Shown: positions 28,901 to 32,019 of the stretch, in pieces
How the letters are laid out: each line of letters starts with the position of its first letter
Position numbering within the stretch: the stretch's first letter is position 1
Source: an uncultured Clostridia bacterium
Lineage (GTDB): Bacteria; Bacillota; Clostridia; Christensenellales; Borkfalkiaceae
Direction: 5' to 3'
NCBI GenBank assembly: GCA_947174975.1
Contig: CAMWLA010000002.1
Location: 1-34,819 of the forward strand
Length of the DNA stretch: 34,819 nucleotides
Program-made: the position numbers and the translations under genes
Notes under the pieces: model-generated
The model's input: only the letters and a program-made list of their open reading frames with translations
Database searches by the model: none
Told to the model about the DNA's origin: nothing

Positions 28901-31900
28901 CGTCTATCCTCGGCAACGTCAAGTGGGTAGGCGGAGTTGCTCCCGAAGATATCGTAATAGAGGTATCCGAGCTCATAATCAACGTTACAGATTGGTTTGA
29001 GGACGACGAAAACTCATACGTTATGCTTGAGGACGGCGCAACCCTTCCCGACGAAATAGCGGAAAGATTAGAATACATTCTCTACGAAGACGGCGATACG
29101 AACAAGACTTTGTTGAAGCCCGATGATATCGTCGGAGGAAAGAAGTATTACATCGAGTACGTATTTAAGACCGGCAGAGACGAAAAGGGCGTTGCGTACA
29201 ACTACGGTATCAAACTCGTGTTTGCAAAGGGCGTTCCCAATCCCCTTGAATTCGACACCGGAAACTACGGCGATCAGCCTATAATCTGGTTGCCCGCACC
29301 CGTTCTCAAAACGGCGGTACTTGAATACAACGGTGAAGCACAGACGTTTGTAATCAACGGTATGGATTCCGTTTACAAGCTCACCTATGCAAAGAAGAAC
29401 CAGCTTAACGCAATGTACTCGCTCGGACTCGGCGATAACGTCAACAGCTATATCTATCTGACAAACGAAAAAGCCCTTACGGCTACTTCTGCAGGTACGT
29501 ATACTGCGGTTATCAAACTTCTGGGCAAAGTAAGACTTTCGTGGTACGACAGCACTGTTTACAGTGTAGACTCAAACGGAAATCTTATCTACAAGTCAAG
29601 CGGTTTCACGGTACCTAATGCCGAAAATCTGTTTAACAACAAATCGTTCACCGTTTCGTACACGATTACTCCTAAGAGAGTTCCCTTATTGACCGATGAA
29701 GACCTTGAAAAGCTTATGGGCATAATCGTCGGCTATGACGGAACCGAAAAGGACGTAACCGTAGAAGCGAAGGAAGTATTTGACGAGCTTGAAGCAAAAT
29801 ACGGCAAGATATTCGACTACGCGGGCAAAACCGGCACTGCGGCAGCTGAATACGAGCTTACTATAACCCTTGCTGATCTTTCAAGCAGCTACTGGTACTC
29901 CGAAGAGCCTACCAAAGAGGTAGTATCCAAGGTAAGACTTGACGGCTATGAGTTCAAATACGTTCAAGACGGTTCAAGCTGGAAGCTTGTGCTTGTCAAA
30001 GTAGACAAATACGGAACTCCCGAACTTGATTCTGCGGGTAAATACGTTGAATTCAATTACGGCGAGTATGACGTCGACGTTGAATATCTTCCCGATTTCG
30101 AATACGAATTCGTCAAGATTAAAGAAAACGACGGCGATCCCGAAGCACTCTGGCTTACGAACCCCGACGGTACTATCAACGTAGCAAACAGCTACTTCCT
30201 TGATGAAGACGGCGACCAAGTAACTATTGACGGCAAGTTCGTTACGTACACCTACGAAATGGATAAAGCCGATAACACGGTTGTGGTTTGGTATAAGAAA
30301 GACGATACTCTCGGCTTCATTCCTACCACCAACCCCGACGAAGCCGAATACGTTAAACGTATCGTGCTCGACATAAATGCAGACGTTAAGTACGGTTACA
30401 AGAAGTATAAGACCGAAGACGCAACAGAATACACGTATCTGTTCAATAAGCTTACGATCGTAGACGGCGTTCCCGTTGCGATTGTTGACAGCGAAGGAAA
30501 GTTTATCGATACGTATCTGTTCTTCAACGGAACCGATTACGAGCTTCGTAAGTACGATCTTGACACGGACGGCAAATTTATTTCCGACGGCGGAACTCAC
30601 TACACCTTCACACCGGTTGAAGCAACGTGCGAAATGGTTAACAGTGATTTCTACACGATTTCGGGCGGTAAGTTTGTTGTTTCCGTAACCGGCGAGTATA
30701 TGCTCAGATACGTACTTGACGGCACTAATAGAAAACAGCAAATTGTATATGCTAAAGATGATAACGGCAACTTAATCGTTGATACTGAGTTCACTGTTGT
30801 TTCCGAAGACGTTTATGTAAGAATAACGGATAAGGAATACAAAGTTAAGTGGGAAATCAGTAGCGCGGTTCTTCCGATGCCCGAATTCGACGAAGAAAAG
30901 ATGCAGCAGTACACCGGCGGCACGTTATATGCAAAAGACGTACTCAAAGGCTTCTTGCCCGACCTTATGGAAATCGTAGAGGGCGGCGAAGGAGTCGACG
31001 CGGGCGAATACACTGCAAAGATTATAATAACTTCGCCTAACTCCAAGTGGAATCCTAACGATACCACCGAGGATTACGTCCTTGTAAAATGGCGTATCGA
31101 TACTGCAAAGATCGATTTAAGCGAAGTTAAGTGGGTATTTACCGACGGTACTAATACCTATGACGATTGCAGCGAATTCGTATATACCCGAGTAGACGGC
31201 AAACCCGTTGTTTACTGGGTAGAGCTTGCAAATCTTCCCGAAGCATTGAAGAGCAAAGTTACCTTTACCACCAACAACAAACCCGGCGCTTATGCCGGAA
31301 CCGATGTGGGTAAATATACCACCCTCGTTGAATACGGTACCGAAAACGATCCTAACTTCGAGGCGTTCGATATACCCGAAGAATTAAAGGTAATCGAGTG
31401 GAGCATCAAGAGAAGATTCCTCGACGTTCCCGAAATCGGTTCGGTATGGCTGGTATTTGACAGCGAAAAGCACGATTTGCGTGAAGTTTTGGGACTTCCC
31501 GAAGATTGGAACGAGTATTACACAATTAAAATTCTGTATGCAGACAACTTCGTTGACTATAAAGATTATAAGGGCTACGAAGGCGACCCGTACACAGCAT
31601 TCGGATCGGGCGCATACAAGTTCACGTTCACAATCAAGACGGGTATCAACCCCACAGTAACCAATCCCAACGTAGTTTGGAAAACGACCGGAACTAATCC
31701 CCCCGTTTCGGGGGGGCCGGCCGAGTCCGGACCGAGCGAGTCGGGGCCCGAAGCTTCTGCTCCGGAAGGTGAATCTCTTGAAGCTCCGACGGCTGCCTCA
31801 TTCGTTTCCGTTTATTCGGAAGAAATAGAGGAAAGCACCGCTATCGTTGAGGAGACGGAAGAAGTTAAACTTGTAAAAGCCGAAATCAAAGAAACGGCGA

Positions 31901-32019
31901 AGCAAGAAGTTAAAGTTGACGGCGACGTTCACGTTCAAGAAGTTTGCGACAGACTTAAAGAGCTTGCATTCGGTGCAGAACCTCAAATAAAGTCTTTTAG
32001 AAAAAGAGGTACGGTATGA
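16972..32019 (+). CDS. Giant secreted Ig-like repeat surface protein 2 (5015 aa)
   Basis: Start ATG 16972 follows GGAG by 6 nt; an upstream in-frame TTG at 16960 would overlap the RBS region. The signal peptide MKITGTKK plus hydrophobic core is almost the same as in giant 1, with likely cleavage after AYA at residue 40. The architecture is co-linear with giant 1: helical acidic segment, DWYVSPD motif at residue 132, divergent domain to about 387, 16 Ig-like modules (18133-24360), central DPAPF domain (24361-25185), 18 modules (25186-31698), Gly/Ser/Pro/Glu linker, and a VCDR/FRK tail. Most of the chain is far diverged from giant 1, but the penultimate module matches at 41 of 70 positions by hand alignment. 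No cell-wall sorting signal or membrane helix is seen. The stop overlaps the start of the anchor gene (ATGA), so the two are translationally coupled. Likely an extracellular fibre or adhesin; ligand unknown. Confidence 0.93.
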   Translation: MKITGTKKLLLSFFALACALGTGLGFGLSRSGATDITAYAASDKHVLPMAVGERASDAVSAADIEARDALAEATGIPADFISFYARSNNGTEKELYDSYVEDELTTFDGMKSFAEMYSEGELVPEEDISDEDWYVSPDQTAGYAPYWSCYLIGLGDSWSNYYSSKPGGITTEQQYYRNANFTMGYYVKWDQRKSATHHAMGKHNYMLYNIVWLEEGESYTFGFNSATGMNSVYCETTSSVNFLSTSTLLSNGSYSGYVRDYLFNSTKANEATVPNPKVNIDPDTSRNTYNDYLDEFGSTIAPASSDYTSSLGTGTGAKRMTIKPDAPSGAYMIVLQSSNNTQAGTQFIWWNRGGGSWRCNYNGYVADGTGNTVYSIYCTYATLVCRKGITKPKLEYNDGVSADLSSKTVNFNNEDHEMIIQGDWGSGLMDYQISEYVGGTWVPAAKNTSSTNVTQVSRGTRGSITKAGNLKFKAKNAGQYKIEITPFRNWKVESNEKDESDRTPVTFYFTIKPRELTIPTIMDDNVGTIDSATNTKSVFRTGKSLYISIYPAPTTWTTYDNPDGLSQFDWSTNGVLTLSHSEQHVYTVTINLKYNTPTQTNLSWSDGTTSPKTFKFDIGPMKVVVPDIIKDGGGGVTTFTKTVEYNGAYQILSFMPVDEDQLVINAINVTTGMGLSKTNTPLVPDTFCIKDNTLTLTALDAGRYEMTVSVSDEYVFDDPALSVELTYVLIINPKPIDAPILNEPTAVNNVKTVTYGGEKMADGTTDWIATLEFINADQSRIDWVSDTLNDAGWLDSTLKLAGRSAKIYDVTFTPKKNYRWKDGVTVPTYTLVIEKLKIGDPQLVKDGEAGATYDGPSASTPTSKTVRFNGDPHPFKIYFPTLASVKDIIYTKASSIEMQYNGTFDREWDGDYVTFKTSTAGEYTFEIFPTQNYCWSDGTTGSKIFNFIIQPIDIKSLEFWATNQWATGIQQYFYTSNGFNAIINYDGTPKTMRIGNDKPTTEAHKYQLTGDYAMYFGILDENGGFVDRTDEGLTGLAAKLPDGVTCTQENGYLTLTMTTAGVYRVAVMLQNTNFWWTETMSTQVVYTLTINPEGITAPEIDTAKCEGHDIHGHFSDTSMHGTYYNVDFALALKLDAKFTDEEYQDLIEVITPDNQTFVYIANRSDSLILQERDEALAEKNGTYTDWYNGVLYFYAKDQGEYNWTVKIISPNHAWAGKTEKEITFTITIDRSPVSGLEMHYVGDEEENKNILVQGATNVWGDAINALTVKYELAVYSEANKVIFFKRTSTDHLVDTGFSAQFSYVVNKFVMDSDYDVEDLTDVTELVFDDGELRLGVLDAGTYEIVITPTDNYCWNDNSKSISSIKFTLVINKLTIDTPLVILDDGSTTLTGVKEAEYDHKYLTMQLDLLTWPKGYAIKSFEYVSTDKADREAEGDLKPVKISGTGDLHGTDDVNLGVDVDTGLMSVQAQSAGEYLLTVVVSNVNNYQLAAGDKLLYRFNISRLSVSLPDAFLYKTHLTETEAKAIDKTDADVRVMAGSADASKFNSENSNTAEFDSYYHAVYLYGDSIKLGDFNITVETKTGNGDVKQEIIQPVDTVDGTSDATNYFRLAAFGVDTYTIVLKFNTRDFYWDKDISSSGQTRSYKFVITSKLISVPTVKGESNITLIDNRYTVEFPYVKDVATPNDSHRMITLTHVEFGVAIAGTTPTEYAIINSKVSTSSTANGVLLTNFPNQINGSYDPVYGEITMATSLDGIVGGEAKVTYTYVIELNIDPNNMRWDTGAEGDTLTKYYEIKIVKQKIARPYIIDTKNTTGNDKYVVYDGSDWVEELQIALMDPALISHTLSVTTMTDMLDTTDPDYANLLKVTAPAPAATYTVVAKIIDPDNAEWLDGSTDDITFNLIVNPIEVAKPYILIPTGSTEAQEGVVGWTKTVTYEDVGGVVEHFMNVNGFWQQDGSKFTDLPSGTQIPDVMTYTIENLAFKTEGYTKPAYVAGNDYVFNDGTLNFGAENAGKYVVRFKLSGNAVWLDGSKDDLDVTLIINKKTHTDLAIYLDRADANEWCDEVVGNTKTFTYKLDASGNPVDAFMKIVNFDDTLMTYDSLISGTMSATPGDGYLEESGTGLGLSADKTNYTVKAFNAGEYVIQFSLKDNANHRWEFADVATCTFKLQIKKLKLLQPVINSDYSLTNESIEGNTLTVDYDKNLHTILVESLFDNLNNGAYSVLGSKYFTVADNTAAKNLAGDPAYNAATHLTVFKSYDDTKTAGLKIKDLFEDTVTFDSTILNPAYSYNGVSANTDAELINLFRLTAYTPGDYYMTFTLTDSANMEWSGVTGNDIEFKIVINKVVHDAPVFAGSTLITQSKEYTGDKVEFTFNNVSNGKMTAVGAVITTASEEYEITGYTGPDATITANFATMNFEVSWFNGVLVLGFTEIGTYNVRISITDTDFIAWDGTTDTYKDFECIVAKRTVKSEVTFSAPGDSELDAKLREHKDVWPITVTGGVGAQIVLSGLRTTPTAASWNQRLGFKVYYEKITDVGVEIGSKTYEDTDTPVIWTPPVKQSDGTYSLTLWYAEIGNGKGNIKKGKYNLVIEQVDTDGNHKLDKVIVPFEVEGDPAPFKAEMLEWVYTRNIDPPSTAPASVNDQGAKPENRFILNYEEGVTYTFLPKLKSAYGGYDGSNPLFVTQLETYYVTWDKSYDGVQSPLNAGDNYVKIVIKLDVANSDTEDYKFDDYEFILYYNIKKAKYNLSNLEWYYDDTIATAPYTYTYDNADKSVSIVAKTGTTMPTGLVPSAYKTGGIYQTAATPNVDFPVATVNTNLMRYAGQYTTEVEFTVTSPNYERPIKGDPDTYDGSFEWTRDWTITPQHIVVDWVQGQTTSSDGTVTTRSKPSVAGTHAGKFSFIYEVEDSSQPTGWRAVSAITRSPGQTIMYRATASLKPGSGATDYARNYTFEFLGGDDPTIGNPLEFEVGGDDTIIYNHITVDGKIELDYEYTGSAFEADTEIDFDTSNGQITVAGNINILYYRRDLTTGDPVGSPIAAPYDIGNYIVILKLRYSGTTEDFALSEDRYEYNIIKAKLKAEDFEWRVKHNDGTNDIEAVYRDDLGGKWVNVDTKEEVTVEYDGKPYEVYLYSEFAASIIRFTYTDASQIYADTYTTTATDIMDTAHYEFDPSDPPSLTFTWEIKKHFLDLKNVKWNYEEAYVFTVVNGTPKAFFVEIDNLPDYLSSDKVKYTVYRGAEFVDGDITDYGTYTTTVEILEDKIDTDNYELGTWPAAVEKTITWEIKRRELVVPKDDRSWSEFDGVQHNLLKPFGFAVDWNEYFDVEVTYTDFEGNVTPNYDGTARFGGKYYAYDAGTYKFDLKIKQKFNGGTAADPRNNIVWVVTDDEGTRKTPDDQPVSYKVEKKQLIVTGWVENFELSRVVLFGNIDSAKFVDYDFYKGNSGSAGAEATLNDVLQSAGGDVFSMVPKIRGAYTGNIELSYETKDKFISFTTPEITEDNADKVVGKPYIYGYSINGSITYFTNDQIAAGDISVTYTGEDITFRIQNWDTYYSQYVTVYGGSLDDLTQREAGEYTLTLILRTDLEKPLYWGKTDDNKIDRSAVELKFKISYKMLTIPELPAEITYNGSVINILEKATNSTYSKLLAEYGNYVEISGNTAINVGEQTLYLNIKEEYGNAVRWNNNTDQGIVGAYTFAWKIIPVLIQKPEKDLDVRIEYDGYAHSVFEVLKGYDEKNPTPAIATLMANINEVNGRSINAGEFEAELSLPNNNYSWCDADGKALADRSPVIIPWKIGKKVIDFGDAYWGYMDGEEEVAYDENSPFTFTIVNGRVKNFTVEILGMPEILKTYTSYSTNGLPGNSAGAVSTYTTTVVFDLDRIDRKNFEVGVLPDDISQLVWKIVPREIDLPEYDESWTTFDGKVHDLTALLGLPEDWAEYLDISVEYKATEADSYDAYMGEDDYVVGYSNYNGFYFGFYKITVTLKTGSSILGNVKWVGGVAPEDIVIEVSELIINVTDWFEDDENSYVMLEDGATLPDEIAERLEYILYEDGDTNKTLLKPDDIVGGKKYYIEYVFKTGRDEKGVAYNYGIKLVFAKGVPNPLEFDTGNYGDQPIIWLPAPVLKTAVLEYNGEAQTFVINGMDSVYKLTYAKKNQLNAMYSLGLGDNVNSYIYLTNEKALTATSAGTYTAVIKLLGKVRLSWYDSTVYSVDSNGNLIYKSSGFTVPNAENLFNNKSFTVSYTITPKRVPLLTDEDLEKLMGIIVGYDGTEKDVTVEAKEVFDELEAKYGKIFDYAGKTGTAAAEYELTITLADLSSSYWYSEEPTKEVVSKVRLDGYEFKYVQDGSSWKLVLVKVDKYGTPELDSAGKYVEFNYGEYDVDVEYLPDFEYEFVKIKENDGDPEALWLTNPDGTINVANSYFLDEDGDQVTIDGKFVTYTYEMDKADNTVVVWYKKDDTLGFIPTTNPDEAEYVKRIVLDINADVKYGYKKYKTEDATEYTYLFNKLTIVDGVPVAIVDSEGKFIDTYLFFNGTDYELRKYDLDTDGKFISDGGTHYTFTPVEATCEMVNSDFYTISGGKFVVSVTGEYMLRYVLDGTNRKQQIVYAKDDNGNLIVDTEFTVVSEDVYVRITDKEYKVKWEISSAVLPMPEFDEEKMQQYTGGTLYAKDVLKGFLPDLMEIVEGGEGVDAGEYTAKIIITSPNSKWNPNDTTEDYVLVKWRIDTAKIDLSEVKWVFTDGTNTYDDCSEFVYTRVDGKPVVYWVELANLPEALKSKVTFTTNNKPGAYAGTDVGKYTTLVEYGTENDPNFEAFDIPEELKVIEWSIKRRFLDVPEIGSVWLVFDSEKHDLREVLGLPEDWNEYYTIKILYADNFVDYKDYKGYEGDPYTAFGSGAYKFTFTIKTGINPTVTNPNVVWKTTGTNPPVSGGPAESGPSESGPEASAPEGESLEAPTAASFVSVYSEEIEESTAIVEETEEVKLVKAEIKETAKQEVKVDGDVHVQEVCDRLKELAFGAEPQIKSFRKRGTV
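18133..24360 (+). repeat. Sixteen Ig-like modules, N-terminal array of giant 2
   Basis: I again count 16 modules, aligning one for one with those of giant 1. Shared landmarks are the xxPxI starts, KTVxYxG strands, AGxYxV strands, NYxWxDG and closing FxxxIxx strands. Module 10 of both starts with a PDAF motif and module 7 of both has a CxGHD motif, which supports the one-to-one match. Confidence 0.75.
24361..25185 (+). other. Central non-repeat domain of giant 2 (DPAPF hinge)
   Basis: It is the counterpart of 8932-9963, with KKGKYNLVIEQ and EGDPAPF landmarks (DPAPF near 24799-24813), followed by a segment with Trp and Tyr-rich strands. It is shorter than in giant 1. It divides the chain into two halves with different module grammar. 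No family recognised. Confidence 0.6.
26509..31698 (+). repeat. Higher-order A-B-C-D-E-F module array of giant 2
   Basis: By eye the last 14 modules run A(26509) B(26809) C(27163) D(27421) E(27781) F(28051) A(28330) B(28651) C(28966) D(29296) E(29674) F(30862) A(31105) B(31411), the same order as in giant 1. The A-to-A distances are 1821 and 2775 nt; the second is longer because of the insert in module E. Type markers are as in giant 1, for example FDGxxHDL and DWxEY in each B. Confidence 0.7.
29899..30840 (+). other. Long insert inside the second E module of giant 2
   Basis: About 314 residues follow the SSYWY strand before the closing VKWEIS strand. They read as successive short beta-hairpins with aromatic strands and D-G turns (for example FKYVQDGSSWKL, NPDGTI, DSEGKFID). 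The same site in giant 1 holds only about 150 residues, and the first E module has none. The hairpin rhythm recalls other aromatic surface repeats, but I cannot assign a family. Confidence 0.6.
31699..31753 (+). other. GC-rich linker with C6/G7 hairpin near the end of giant 2
   Basis: CCCCCCG (31699-31705) and CGGGGGG (31709-31715) can form a 7-bp hairpin with a TTT loop, ending in a run of seven G. It encodes the start of a Pro/Gly/Ser/Glu linker. The CCC and GGG codons here are unlike the surrounding gene. A slip in the G run would change the VCDR/FRK tail and the coupling to the anchor gene. Confidence 0.75.

Noticed and set aside
29974..30741. Minus-strand reading frame of 255 codons
   Set aside because: It is fully inside giant gene 2, over the hairpin insert. 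It has no recognisable domain and is a codon-bias shadow.
31699..32016. LPXTG-type sorting signal at the end of giant 2
   Set aside because: No LPXTG-like motif, hydrophobic stretch or basic tail in the right order is present; the same holds for giant 1.
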